DNA from: Laetiporus sulphureus 93-53
Lineage: Eukaryota; Basidiomycota; Agaricomycetes; Polyporales; Laetiporaceae
DNA length: 64,000 bases
Assembly: GCF_001632365.1 (NCBI RefSeq)
Contig: NW_024468557.1
Location: forward strand, 241,799 to 305,798
Direction of reading: 5' to 3'
Shown: positions 1-10,457 of the stretch, piece after piece
Position numbering within the stretch: position 1 is the stretch's first letter
Layout: the number at the start of each line of letters is the position of its first letter
Program-made: the position numbers and the translations under genes
Notes under the pieces: generated by a model
Database searches by the model: none
What the model was told of the DNA's origin: nothing
The model's input: only the letters and a program-made list of their open reading frames with translations

Positions 1-290
1 CTAAGCAAGCTGTCGCTTCAGATGGACCGCATCGACACCGAAGGGCCTCCGTACTGAAATGATAATGTGTGGACAGTTTCCGTCTTTAGCAATGACTTTC
101 AATCGCTCAATAGTGTCCTCGTTGCCGACGACATCATCAAGCACCTTCGGCCTGTACTTTTCGACCCTGCGGAAAAGCTTCAGTATGTAATAAGGCAAAC
201 GCGACAATAATAGTACCAAGGAAGCTCATATGGGATATCCGCGTCATTGTCATTCGCCGGTGCCTTGCCTTTCGATGCTGAGGATGCCAT
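1..290 (-). CDS. RFC4: Replication factor C small subunit (yeast Rfc4 / human RFC2 type), 5' part only
   Basis: Clamp-loader subunit that helps load PCNA at primer-template junctions in the nucleus. Exon 1 (290..217) and exon 2 (166..55) join in phase to give 62 codons, beginning MASSASKGK and continuing [20 protein letters not shown] and CPHIIIS. This is the N-terminal end of RFC AAA+ subunits, stopping just before the Walker A loop. The start is the ATG at 290. An intron opens at 54 (GTACGG) and its acceptor TTAG ends exactly at base 1, so exon 3 with Walker A starts outside the window. The LPWVEKYRP beginning and the IAKDGN..PH.IIS string fit the yeast Rfc4/human RFC2 branch better than the other small subunits. 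The gene is cut by the window edge, not broken. Confidence 0.9.
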
Positions 291-390
291 CGCGACCAGA
301 GATGAGTGGTAGGAGGAAACAAGGACGAGGAGATGGGAGGAACGCGTCTCGCGGCGTGACGCGTGACGAAACGCGCTGGTGGCTGAAACC

Positions 391-2051
391 ATGAGCGCTT
401 CCGCTCACTGCAAATCAACTGCAAATGCCACCACTGCTTCCAAGGCCAAGGGGCGCCCGTCTGCTCAACACCATCCGCAATTGTATGTCCAACACGTGTC
501 ATATCTTGATGATGAAACTTATGGATGATTGAGATGCAAGGGTGCGACACACATCGTCTAGGGCGGACCATCATGTATCGACGGGACTACCGAGACCGCG
601 CCTCGAGTATCGAAAAATCTCAGAGAATGCAGTCTTCAAGTCTCACAATGCATTTAACCGTAAGGCTGCTCTCCCTATTGGTGCCATACAGACGATAGCT
701 CGCCTGTACGAGGATCAGAAGGACGTGCTCAATTCCCTCAACACTAAACGGCATGCTCGCTCTACTGTCGGTGAACGGATACGGGCCAGTGCTCAGGATC
801 CACAATTGAAGCAGGCAGCGCTCGATGAAGCGAAGTCGCTGAAAGCAGAGATCATGGACCTAGAGTGCCGACTTGAAGAGCTTGAAGGTCGCCTCTATTC
901 ACTCGCCCTCGCGCTCCCGAATGATACCCACCCGGATGTGCCCATCGGTCCTGAGTCAGAGGCAGTGACGCTTTCGACTCATGGCCCCGAACCTATACCA
1001 ATCTCTGCGGAACGAGATCATCTTTCCATATGTCGTGCTCTGAACCTGGTCGACCTCGAGGCCGCAGCCACCGTGACAGGATCTTCTTGGTACTATTTGG
1101 TCAATGAAGGTGCCCTCCTCGAACTCGCTCTCGTCAACTATGCACTCAGCATTGCAATAAAACATGGCTTCACGCCCGTAACCACGCCTGATGTCGTTCG
1201 TTCAGACATCGCAAGTCGCTGTGGGTTCCAGCCCCGAGATCAGAACGCAGACCCTCCCGTCTCCCAAATGTATCACATCGCGAACCTTGATCCCGAAGCC
1301 GCAAAGGCGTACCACCCGGAGTTCGTGTTGGCTGGCACTGCGGAGATTCCCCTCGCCGGGATGTTCGCAAACAAGATCCTACAAGCCCAGGATCTGCCTC
1401 GTAAGGTGGTCGGCCTTGGACATGCCTTTCGTGCAGAAGCGGGTGCGCGTGGCGCGGATACGAGGGGGCTCTATAGAGTTCATCAGTTCACCAAGCTAGA
1501 GCTGTTCGTCGTCTGCGAGGAAGAGCAAAGCGAGAAAATGATGGAGGAGATAAGAAGATTGCAGGTGGAGATCTTTGGTAGTTTGGGATTCCCCTTCAGG
1601 TATGTTGCCATGTATCGGATTGTTCTCTCATTCCAGTGCTTCATTGAATTTTTTGTATGGTAGGGTCCTGGACATGCCCACCGAAGAGCTCGGCGCTAGC
1701 GCTTACCGAAAATACGACATGGAAGCTTGGATGCCTGGTCGCGGTGGTTGGGGAGAGATCTCATCTACTTCCAATTGCACCGACTATCAAGCTCGTCGGT
1801 TACACATCCGTTATCGACGGACAGGGTCGTCCTCCACACCGGTAGCCTCATCCGAAGTATTCACCTCCGCTCTCCCATTTGCACACACCTTAAACGGCAC
1901 CGCTGCTGCCGTACCACGACTCATCGTTGCTTTGCTCGAAAATGGGGCGCGGTTTGACGAGAAAGGAAACGTCGTGGGCTTCGACTTGCCAGCGGCCTTG
2001 CGGCCATTCTGGATAGGCGGTAACGAGCGGAAATTAAACCGATGGGTTTAG
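391..2051 (+). CDS. DIA4: Seryl-tRNA synthetase, mitochondrial type
   Basis: Class II aminoacyl-tRNA synthetase that charges tRNA-Ser, here probably in mitochondria. I read three exons: 391..482, 541..1599 and 1664..2051. The main reading frame has no ATG of its own upstream of the tRNA-binding arm. The ATG at 391 with the 58-nt intron 483..540 supplies an N-terminus rich in S/A/K/R and poor in acidic residues, as expected for a mitochondrial presequence. The N-terminal domain is a charged coiled-coil arm (about residues 70-150). Motif 2 is visible as [20 protein letters not shown] and motif 3 as [18 protein letters not shown] near the C-terminus. The second intron (1600..1663) lies in [17 protein letters not shown]. 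Neighbouring genes are unrelated. Family assignment is firm; the mitochondrial location is inferred from the N-terminus. Confidence 0.93.
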
Positions 2052-2909
2052 ACGAACGGAGTGCAGACACAATTTATCTCGCCAATACTACGCCAGCATA
2101 CACATCTGCTATTTATTTGACTTACCCCTCACGACACTCATTAGTGCACAAACGCTTCGGCCAGAAGCACCGATAATGTGGTGTGCTCCGATGATGAGAC
2201 AGTACTTGCGCATGAATCGTTCAACCTGCCGGTTCGTGGATACTACCTGCCTCAGTGCAGTCCAGTCTAGCGTGGATTGTCATTCAGGGAATCTAGCTAC
2301 GTGCATCCATAAAGTTCAGCCTACTCCATGACACCTTCTCATAGACCATGACCCATCCCATCACCTTCGTCTTTCTCCAAAGATGGTCCAGATGTCGAAC
2401 TGCTTTCTCTGCTGCATCAATCACCTGCGTCGTGGTCACAATAGCTATACCACGGCTGAGACCTCCTGAGACGAGGACCTAGATCTTCAAAGAACGTTCG
2501 CTCACCGGGTTACAGCCGGCCATGATCCCAACATGAGGATTATGACACAACGCTACGTAGGTTGTAGGTCAACTTCAAATGATCCTGTCTCGACCATTCG
2601 TGGGCGCAATCTGGCCAACCGGCGCCAAGCTCCAATGATGTTCATGTTCGTCAATAGCAGGCCGAATTCGACTTCGCAGGCCATCTAGCCGCCTCGTAAG
2701 GACGGATTGGCCAATGAAACCTCTCGCCGGTGGCGTCTGCTGAAGTCTCATGCCCTCGCCAATGACAACATGGTCCAGTATGTTCGCGGGCTTTCCGCAA
2801 CGGGCAACCGACCAGCTTATAAGAGGACGAACGGGCAGAAGATCGAGCAGTCAAGTTCTGACAACGTCGCATCCATACTCAGACAACTTCCAACACTACA
2901 ACTGTTACA
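2052..2909. other. Intergenic region; 3' flank of the SerRS gene and Hsp20-1 promoter
   Basis: 858 bases without a convincing gene. Short open frames exist here but lack recognisable domains and clean splice boundaries. The right end holds a CCAAT box (CCAAT at 2711-2715) and a TATA-like TATAAG at 2818-2823, about 92 bases before the Hsp20 start codon. Scattered GAA/TTC pentamers (for example around 2838 and 2855) are compatible with weak heat-shock elements, but I do not see a perfect nGAAnnTTCnnGAAn array. Confidence 0.5.
2818..2823 (+). promoter_or_regulatory. TATA box of Hsp20-1
   Basis: TATAAG 92 bases upstream of the ATG at 2910. The second Hsp20 gene has TATAAAAG at nearly the same distance from its start, which supports both as real core-promoter elements. 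Confidence 0.5.
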
Positions 2910-3485
2910 ATGTCTCTTACTCGCTTCTTCACCGAGCCGTCTTACTCTCTCTCGGACTTCGATCGTCTGTTCGACGATGCATTCGCTCGTCGTACTGACC
3001 TAAGCCAAATTGCCCCGTTCCGCGGGACGACTGCGCTATCCCCAGTGGTGCCAAAGTATGGAGCGTTGCACCACTCTCGACTTCGTTAGTATTGACTTGC
3101 TTGATAGGATGGACCTCCACGAGGACGCGAAGACCAATGTCGTGACGGCAACCTTTGAGCTTCCCGGCCTCAAAAAGGAGGACGTCAACATCGACGTCAC
3201 CCAGAACACGCTGACCATCTCTGGAGAGTCAAAGATCTCCAGCGACCGCGATGAGAACGGTTATTCGATTCGTGAGCGCCGCTATGGCAGGTTCTCTCGT
3301 TCGCTTTCTCTGCCGCAAGGCGTGAAGGTCAGTAGCTTGGTCTCGTTCTCGACTTTGAGAGTTTTGATGTTCACTTGTCTTTGCAGGATAAGGACATCAA
3401 AGCGAACATGGAGAGTGGTGTTCTGACCGTGAAGTTCCCGAGATCTACCCCGGAGCAGGCTGCGAAAAAAATTCCCATTGCTTGA
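2910..3485 (+). CDS. Small heat-shock protein, Hsp20 family (copy 1)
   Basis: ATP-independent holdase chaperone of the alpha-crystallin family, probably cytosolic. Exons 2910..3055, 3108..3327 and 3387..3485 give 154 residues. The N-terminal arm carries MSLTRFFTEP and FDRLFDDAF. The alpha-crystallin domain starts near residue 50 (MDLHEDAKTN, FELPGLKKEDV) and includes the conserved GVLTVKFP strand; the end is AAKKIPIA. The second and third exons (220 and 99 nt) have the same lengths and phases as those of the Hsp20 gene at 6364-6953, and the proteins are highly similar, so the pair is a local inverted duplication. Induction by heat is expected for the family, but the sequence shows only a TATA box clearly. 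Confidence 0.95.
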
Positions 3486-3910
3486 AGCGGTCGCGCGATT
3501 GCTTAAGCAGAGGACGGACGGTGTACCGTTGTAGCTGGTGTACTTATAGCATGTATAACGTGTACAAATTGCAATCTGTGCTTTCGATGCTGTGCGAATC
3601 CGGTTGCTGGTACTACAAAGTATCATGAGCCACGCGAGCGTGGTTATGCTTTGCCACATTTGGATTTGGCTACGATGGCTGCTATTTCTTTCCACTAAAC
3701 GGCCGTCCTGATAAGATTAGCTGTGAATCAGATCGGAAGGTGCAGAAATATTGGGCGACGGGACCTGACGGGATGGACCGATGGTGGGAAGGAGAAACTG
3801 CGTACGGCCGGCCAGGGGCTAGTGCATATGATGCACCGAGATCAAGATAGCATGCCGTCTCCACTCCCTCTCGCGCTCATCGACTCATTGCCTCTTCTCC
3901 ATCCATCGCC
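3486..3910. other. Intergenic region between Hsp20-1 and LSB5
   Basis: 425 bases holding the Hsp20-1 3' flank and the LSB5 promoter; I see no gene, repeat or clear regulatory motif. Confidence 0.5.
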
Positions 3911-5971
3911 ATGTCGGCCATGCAGCTAGCCAAGCAGGCCTACACGGCCTTGAACCGCGATAAACCTCATGTATGTTCCATCAAGACAACGATGTTTTGT
4001 CGTAATGATCTTTTCTAGTCGTCAATAACCGATTGGGTTGAGATTCTCACTTCGACCAACTATGATGCCGAAACCTACGATGGGTGTGCATGGCTTGCCA
4101 CTGAGTGTCGTGCGTTGAATGCTGACGTGTCTCCAGTATACCAGAGCTAGTCGACTCAATCAATATCCAAGCCACAGGGTGAGTCGGGGCGCTTTATATA
4201 TTCCACCTTCGTTCTGACCTGTCATCAGGCCGGCGGAGGCATCCAGAGCAATCAGGAAGAAACTCAAACACGGCAACTCGCATCAACAATATCGTGCTCT
4301 CGTCGTCAGTACCTGCTTCGTCCGATTCTGCTGGATTGTGGTGAACTCATGCGCTCGGATTGTAGATTCTCGGAGCTCTCGTTGAGAATGGAGGACATAA
4401 ATTTCAGAGTGAGAGCGTTCTATTTGCTGCTCAGTAGTCTCGGACTGACCTTGCGAGCAGCAACCTTTGCGGACTCCCACCTCATGGATGCACTCAAGGT
4501 GATCGCCACCGAGCCACAAACCGATCCCAAAGTAAAGAAGAAACTCGTGTCTGTGCTCCACGGATGGCATGCTCAGTTCAAAGACGACCCTTCAATGACA
4601 CTCGTCGCTAACCTTTACAAGGCGTGTGGGGTGGGCCCCTCGCATCGCGCACCTGCATCAAAGCGAATATCTGCGTCATACTCGGCCGACTACACGGCAG
4701 ACCCCATTTACAAAGCCGAAGAGCGACAACGGCGAGACGATCGTGAGAAGCGCGAACGAGATATGGAGGAAAGGGCACGAGAGAAGGAGACAGAAAAAAA
4801 GCGTAAGGAGGAGGAGAAGCAGAAGGCAAAAGAAGAGAAGGAGAGAAAGAAGAGGCAGGCAGAGATGAAGAAGAAGGCTGTTGCAGGGAATGGCAAAGTC
4901 AAGAGGAAACCTTTTGACTTTGATCAGGTCAGGATCTATGCCTGGTTGTCATCTGTCGCTCAGGTTGACGTCCTTCATAGGAGACGCCGCAGATCTTGAC
5001 AGCGATTGCTGCTGCTTCGCAGGCTTCCACCAACTTGGTCAATGCTATAACGGTGCGGAATCCATCATCATCATCATGGTTAGGTTCATGACTCAATCTC
5101 CACTAGCTCGTGAATACGGAACATGACAGTGTAGCGGAGAATGAACGCGTGCAAGAGTGTCTAGGCAAAGCCAAGATATCAAGGAGGCAAATTGTGCGGT
5201 ATATCCAGGTGTGTGGCAGCGCTCTTCAGACGTGACAGAGCCTCTCTGTAATTGCTATCACAGCTGGTAGAGAACGAGGACATGATAGGCGCTCTCATTG
5301 AGGCCAACGATCGAATCATCGCAGCGCTGGATATGTACGACACGGTACGAGATACTGCGTTTCCTCTTTTCTATTCTCTCTGACCAAGCCTCTCCAGCTC
5401 ACTCGACCCAACATCACAGAACAGGATGTGCAGAACGTGCAGGAAGGCTTAGCGGCAGCCAATATCCAAGATTCAGAGCTTGGTAAGCTGCAGGAAAAGC
5501 AGCGGGCCGCCGTGCAACGTTCGATGGGGCGGACCGCCGGTGCGAACGGCCAGTCGTCGAGAGGGAAGGAAAAAGACTTAGACGACAGTGAGAACACAGG
5601 GCACTCTTACGTCCATCCCGACTTGCAGGACCTAAGTTTCGGTTCCTTGGGTGCCGAGCAGAGGTTCGTTATATTCGCTGTTTGGTATTGTCGTGATTTC
5701 TGAACATGATTCTGTCAGCAATCTTCCCCCACCTCTTCGACCGTCCACCCGTCGCTCGTCGGACGAGGACAGTGTGCATAGAGGTTCACTGTCGGATTTC
5801 AGCGACTACGACTCATCCGATGAGGAGGCCAACAATCACAGTCAGACTCGAGTACCCACATCTTCGCATGGACGGGGATATAGCCAGTACGTGGCAGAAG
5901 ACGAAGATGTGCGCCAGGATACGAGGAAGGGTCTTCTGAGCGACAGTGAGGATCCGTTTGCTGATCCTTGA
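3911..5971 (+). CDS. LSB5: VHS and GAT domain protein, LSB5-like (endocytosis / actin)
   Basis: Adaptor of the Lsb5/GGA/TOM1 group, which links ubiquitinated cargo and the actin machinery at the plasma membrane or endosomes. About ten exons are needed. The first, 3911..3970, encodes MSAMQLAKQAYTALNRDKPH and is followed by a 48-nt intron. The VHS domain includes SSITDWVEILTSTNYDAETY, IPELVDSINIQATGP, LILGALVENGGHKFQ and SVLHGWHAQF. A long, highly charged K/E/R helix follows (about 4690-4910). The GAT domain includes LVNTEHDSVAENERVQECL, YIQLVENEDMIGALIEANDR and ALDMYDTLTRPN. The acidic serine-rich tail ends SDSEDPFADP; DPF is a common endocytic adaptor motif. It sits between the two convergent Hsp20 paralogues. 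Exon edges near 4425-4460 and 5050 are my best fits, not certain. Confidence 0.88.
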
Positions 5972-6363
5972 ATTCTTCTGCAATCTGGAGGGAACACATA
6001 TATATTCAAGGCTTGTGACGATGAGTGAAGATATCCTCGTGTGTACGATTAAATGATGTGGTAGAGAATGTCAATCCATTTAATGAGAGTGCTCGTCTTA
6101 CTTACCACCATCCTGTACCCGCTTGACAGGGCGTGCGCGTCATCGCTACACATTGTTCACTCATTTGCTCCAAGCACTGCGAAATGGAGATAAAATGAAA
6201 TACAATTGCGCCTATATCAGGCTGCACAGGCGAACCTCGAGATGAACACTACTGTGTACTACGTATGCTACAATTGGGATTGAAAACGAGTACAATCTTT
6301 GATCCAATACTGTCCAAGCAGCCGGCCAGGCGATGAACTACCTGGCTAGTCGACCACTCATGC
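5972..6363. other. Convergent 3' intergenic region (LSB5 / Hsp20-2)
   Basis: 392 bases between two converging stop codons. No gene or notable motif seen. Confidence 0.5.
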
Positions 6364-6953
6364 TCAAGCAATCGTGATCTTCTTAGCAGCGGCCTCCGGC
6401 GTGTTCTTCGGGAACCTCACCGTCAGCACGCCGTTCTCCAAATTGGCCTTCACGTCCTCGCTCTGAATGATGACACGTTAGGATGCGCTTTAACTGACAA
6501 ACATGATAATATTGCAGGACCAACTCACCTTCACGCCTTGGGGTAAGCCAAGCGACCGGGAGAACTTTCCAAACCTCCGCTCGCGGACAGCGTAGCCGTT
6601 CTCCTCGCGATCGCTGGAGATCTTTGACTCTCCAGACACCGTCAGGACGCCATTTTGCACCTGAATCGCCACATCTTCCTTCTTCAGACCCGGAAGTTCA
6701 AACGTGGCGGTCACAGTGTTGGTCTTTTCATCCTGGTGGAGATCCATTCTATGTGATTCCTTCATTAGCGTCTTTGTTACTTTTCGTCAAAAGGGAGGAC
6801 GTACCTTGGCCGTAAGGGTCTCGTTACAGCAGTCGCCGGCTCAGTGGTAGCAACAGTGCCAGCACCAGTCCGGCTCGAGAAGGCCTCGTCGAAAAGACGA
6901 TCAAAGTCGGCCAGCGAGTAGAAAGGTTCGGTAACAAATGGAAGCAGCGACAT
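6364..6953 (-). CDS. Small heat-shock protein, Hsp20 family (copy 2)
   Basis: Paralogue of the gene at 2910-3485, on the opposite strand. Exons 6953..6805, 6748..6529 and 6462..6364 encode about 155 residues. The N-terminus MSLLPFVTEPFYSLADFDRL matches copy 1. The alpha-crystallin domain (MDLHQDEKTN, FELPGLKKEDVAIQV, SGESKISSDREENGY) and the strand GVLTVRFPK are conserved, and the end is AAAKKITIA. Intron phases and the lengths of exons 2 and 3 are identical to copy 1, while the loop before MDLH differs most. A TATAAAAG lies 84-91 bases upstream. The inverted arrangement around LSB5 suggests a segmental inverted duplication. Confidence 0.95.
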
Positions 6954-7337
6954 GATTTTCTAGTAAATGAGAAGTGTTGTTTTGTCTTCTAGTTTTTGGA
7001 TTATTGGAGAGGGGGGAAGAACGCCTTTGCATGCTTCTTTTATAGACTGAGGAGCAGGATGCATCCGTCATTGTCTCTGTCAGCAACATCTAGCTTGACG
7101 GGGCCAAGCTATGGCGAGATTGCGCACTCAGTGCCCAAGGAAATCTCGACTGGCGGAAGAACATGCCAGAAGAGCACCCGCTACTCGGGCCATGCCGGAC
7201 AAGCGCCCGTGGTTGTGGCCCTCCAATTCCCGTCCAGCAACAGGCAAACACGCTCTGCTGCTCAAGAGGAGCTGCATAACATGCGCAATACGATTCGATA
7301 GTCAGTAGAAAATACTCTATCTTCATCCACAAAGTGG
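6954..7337. other. Intergenic region: Hsp20-2 promoter and UTP11 3' flank
   Basis: 384 bases. Read on the minus strand it contains TATAAAAG (7044..7037) and, further upstream, the pair CTTCT and GTTCT spaced by five bases (about 7182-7168), a partial step-type heat-shock element. The open frames here carry no domain. Confidence 0.45.
7037..7044 (-). promoter_or_regulatory. TATA box of Hsp20-2
   Basis: TATAAAAG on the minus strand, 84-91 bases upstream of the start codon at 6953; position is conserved with the other Hsp20 gene. Confidence 0.6.
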
Positions 7338-8563
7338 TCATTTTTTACGCTCGACTCGCCATTTGTAAACTCTAGGCTTCCAGACCTTTTCGTCCACCTT
7401 CTTCCCGTCTCCACCTCTAGGCTCGTCCTCGTCCTCATCGTCGTCATCTGCATTCTCCACCTTCTCGACTCCTCGCAGCCTTCTTGCGCCACCCTTGCCC
7501 ATCAGCAGCCTCTGCATCTCGAGCTCTCTCTCCGCGTAGCGTAGTTGTCGGTCCCGGAACAGACGTGCGGAGAGCTCCTTCAGGAGACGTGCTCTATGTT
7601 TCTACGAAAAGGAGAATGAGACAGACCGTGCATTCATTTGTCTTGCTTACTCACAAGAGCGGCCCCTCTTCGTTTCTCTTCCACTGTAACATGATCCTCG
7701 AGTGATCCATTTTGGTCCGATGCATGCGCCCGTTGGACCTTTGAATGTTCATCCAGACCCCTCCATCCCAGGTCGATGACGTCTTCTTCCATTCTTTCAT
7801 CTTCATCCTTCTTCGCGTCTTCGCGAGAAAAAACCAAGTCCCTCGCTGAACCATTCAGAACGTATGTAATAAGGAGGCTTGGCAAAGTGACGTACCTTCC
7901 TCTGCACTCTCTGCAAAGACAATGTGTTTGCCCTTGACACCACTTCCTGACCTTCTCCCGTTTAGAGGCGGAGCGGGGAATATCCTCGCGTCGATGAGCA
8001 CTTCTAATTCTTCATCGCTCAGCTCTTCCAGCCCGTCTTCCTCCCTGAACGAGGCCGGCCGCATCAGTTCTACGAGCGCACTGAGTTTGATTTTCAGCTT
8101 GTCGATTTTCTTCAACAACGAACGAGAGAGGATTCAGAAGCTCAGAACAGTTGTGATGATATGCCAAACGCACCTTCGATCCCGCAGTCCTCATCGTCCG
8201 CAGATAGTTCTCGTCCTGCGTCTTCAGCACTTTCACAATATCTGTTGGCAGCGCCGTATTTCCTCTATCTTGTATGTGCATCCCGCCCTGTTCCCTATGA
8301 ATTAGAGCATCTTTTCGCTTAGAATATGAACATTACATGCATACACTCGTCCTCTGCCGATTCATCGCAAAGTAGAATTCATCTTTGTTTCGTTCTGCAG
8401 CCTTCTGCCGCAGGCGGGTGAGCCTATCTTGCTTGGAGTGGTAGTCCCTCGCACGGAGGACATAGTCTTTATGTTTCTCGAGGATCCCTAGCCTTGAACG
8501 GTTGGCAAGCTGCGAACGCTCCTTGTGGTTACGCCGATGTAAAGAGTTGCGTAATGAAGACAT
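7338..8563 (-). CDS. UTP11: U3 snoRNP-associated protein UTP11
   Basis: Component of the small-subunit processome needed for 18S rRNA maturation in the nucleolus. The start at 8563 gives [19 protein letters not shown], the family hallmark, followed by [52 protein letters not shown] and [18 protein letters not shown]. The C-terminal part contains [29 protein letters not shown] and a basic tail ending VERKK. Five exons or so are needed; introns lie near 8330-8290, 8170-8120, 7905-7850 and 7660-7600. Length (about 270 residues) suits the family. An acidic insertion (DDDDEDEDE) near the end is typical disorder. Confidence 0.92.
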
Positions 8564-9017
8564 TATGCCCGCCAAATCTCACGCAGAAACCGGGACCGAC
8601 TAGATTAGAGCGCACGGGTCGACGAGCACACCACAGGCCACTGAGCTCAAGAGTAAGCAACGAGCAATTCACTCCCTCGCAAGCGCCCGAAAAAGTCGAC
8701 GGTCGGCGTTGGAACAAGCGCCCATAGAGCGCCCGCAGCGATCAGCGTTCAAACGTTCAACGTTCAACGTTCAACGTCAACGCTCATCGGGCCGTGCAAT
8801 GCCACCGTTGCTCGTGCTCTTGCTGACACTACTGCTCCCAACGCTTCCGGTCGAGAGAACTGGAGAAAGTGGCCTCGCTTCAAGTGAAAGTACAGCCAAT
8901 GATACATGATGTCATGACATGTCTACTCTTCGTTCATACACGGCTCCCGGTTTTATATAAAACTGTTGAGCATGTATATACATACAGCAGAGATGTTTTC
9001 CAAATATCATCGAAAGA
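8564..9017. other. Intergenic region with short heptamer repeat
   Basis: 454 bases upstream of UTP11 and downstream of the next minus-strand gene. It holds the heptamer array at 8746-8780; otherwise I see no gene. Confidence 0.5.
8746..8780. repeat. Tandem heptamer CGTTCAA, about five units
   Basis: Four near-perfect CGTTCAA units (the first with an extra A) and a degenerate CGTCAA unit lie about 190 bases upstream of the UTP11 start. Each unit junction forms AACGTT. Probably a slippage microsatellite; a role as a protein-binding array is only a possibility. Confidence 0.8.
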
Positions 9018-10266
9018 CTAAGTGACCATGCGATCCTGTTCACCTATGTCATCCATCTCATGCACACCGTTCAACCCGATACCTTCCATCCCGCCCATCG
9101 CATGTGGCGGCGGCTGAGCCATCCCCGCCATGGGGCTCTCAAGATAAAGTCGGATGAGCACGCTCTCGAGTGCTGCCATGGACGCCGGCTGGTACTGGAA
9201 CGTCCGCGCGTGGTCTCGGATGCTCCCGAAGAGCACGCCCATGCGATCCCATCGTTCCTGAGACATGTCCATTGATGGCTGTGCGACAGGCTGATGCACG
9301 GCTGGCGGCGGAGGGGGTGGGGCGACCATTGAGATGGACGTCTGGTAGCGTTGAGGGAGATGCGGAGAGAGAGGGTGGTGAGCGGGCGGCGGGGCACTTG
9401 CTGATTGCGGAGAGACGGGGGAGAGACCGGCGACGGCACTCACGGGCGTTGCGCCAGTGCAAGAAGGTGCTGCTGAAGAGGGGCTTGACGAGGCAGTTCC
9501 ATCAGATCGGGTCTGACCTCGAGCCCTTGCGCGACTTTGCTCCTGCGCCGCTCTTCGTCCACGCTTCGTGAAGGGCAGGTTGGCGAGTCCAATCTCATGC
9601 GAATGTTCCGCATTGTCTGTCATGGCAGATGATGTTATCACCAGATGCATCCAAATCTGAAATACGCAAGCGCACTCACACATTGCCCGTACTTCGTCGC
9701 TGTCAAAGTACGTCTTGTAGCTTATCGATGCGGGACATCCTACCCCCTCAAGCTACCTTGTATATTCGTTTAGGGTGCCGTGCCACACAGAGAGACCCGC
9801 AAACATGCTCGGGACGCACCTTTCGACTGGGCACCTTTCGCACCCTATCCGGGAACTTTTTCACATACTTCTTCCTCCCACTCCGCGAGTGCCGCGCGCA
9901 TACCAGTTTCGTGTGGTCTTTGAACCGCGGCGGGACCGCCTTGGACCCGTGCGTGTCACCCTTCACAAACTCGATCATCTTCTCTTCCTCCTCGCGCCGC
10001 TTCCATTCCAGAAATGCCGCCATCGAGTTGAAGACGAGCGTGTACCCATCATCGACGTCCCCTGAGCCATACGGCGCCTTCTTTGGGCCAGTCGACACGG
10101 GCGCGCTCACTGATTCGGTTTCTTGAGACTGGCCCAGGGCTTGCGTGAGCGAAGACATGCTTTCAGAGGTACCATTTGAGGGCTGCGAGGGCTGCGGGCC
10201 GATATTCTGCAGTCTGAAGTGCTGAAAGCTCATCTTCGCATGGTTGGCTTTACTCAGGGTGGCCAT
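9018..10266 (-). CDS. Putative zinc-binding (WRKY-GCM1-like) DNA-binding protein
   Basis: No specific function recognised. The start at 10266 gives MATLSKANHAKMSF. A conserved block follows: GYTLVFNSMAAFLEWKRREE, KLVCARHSRSGRKKYVKKFP, VGCPASISYKTYF and MYNAEHSHEIGLANLPFTKR. Cysteines in LVCAR and VGCPA together with the HSH pair form a C-C-H-x-H pattern, as in the WRKY-GCM1/FLYWCH fold found in Mutator-like transposases and fungal regulators derived from them. The join across the intron is precise: ...RAMY uses a GTGAGT donor, and an acceptor precedes NAEHSHE. The C-terminal half is proline-rich and ends in a predicted helical segment (MSQERWDRMGVLFGSIRDHAR). Presumably nuclear. The fold assignment is inference from residue spacing; no transposase catalytic core is present. 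Confidence 0.6.
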
Positions 10267-10457
10267 CAAAGGGGAAGATCAGCCGTCACATTGTGACGTC
10301 CATGTCACAAGCTTTGAATTAGGAGAAACTAAGCGTTAATCGTAAAGCAGGGGCAGCTACAACGAGTGTCCAGATGCATGCGAAAGCAAGGTGGTCCGAT
10401 AATGGAGCAGTAAATGTAGGTGTGGTGTGGATAGTAATGTGATGGGGGCTCTCCCTT

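Noticed and set aside
1600..1663. Two separate SerRS-like genes (542-1663 and 1664-2051)
   Set aside because: A GT-AG intron at 1600-1663 joins motif 2 and motif 3 parts of one enzyme in phase.
8746..8780. Heptamer array as a CRISPR-like or telomeric repeat
   Set aside because: Units are seven bases without spacers and only about five copies; a simple microsatellite is enough.
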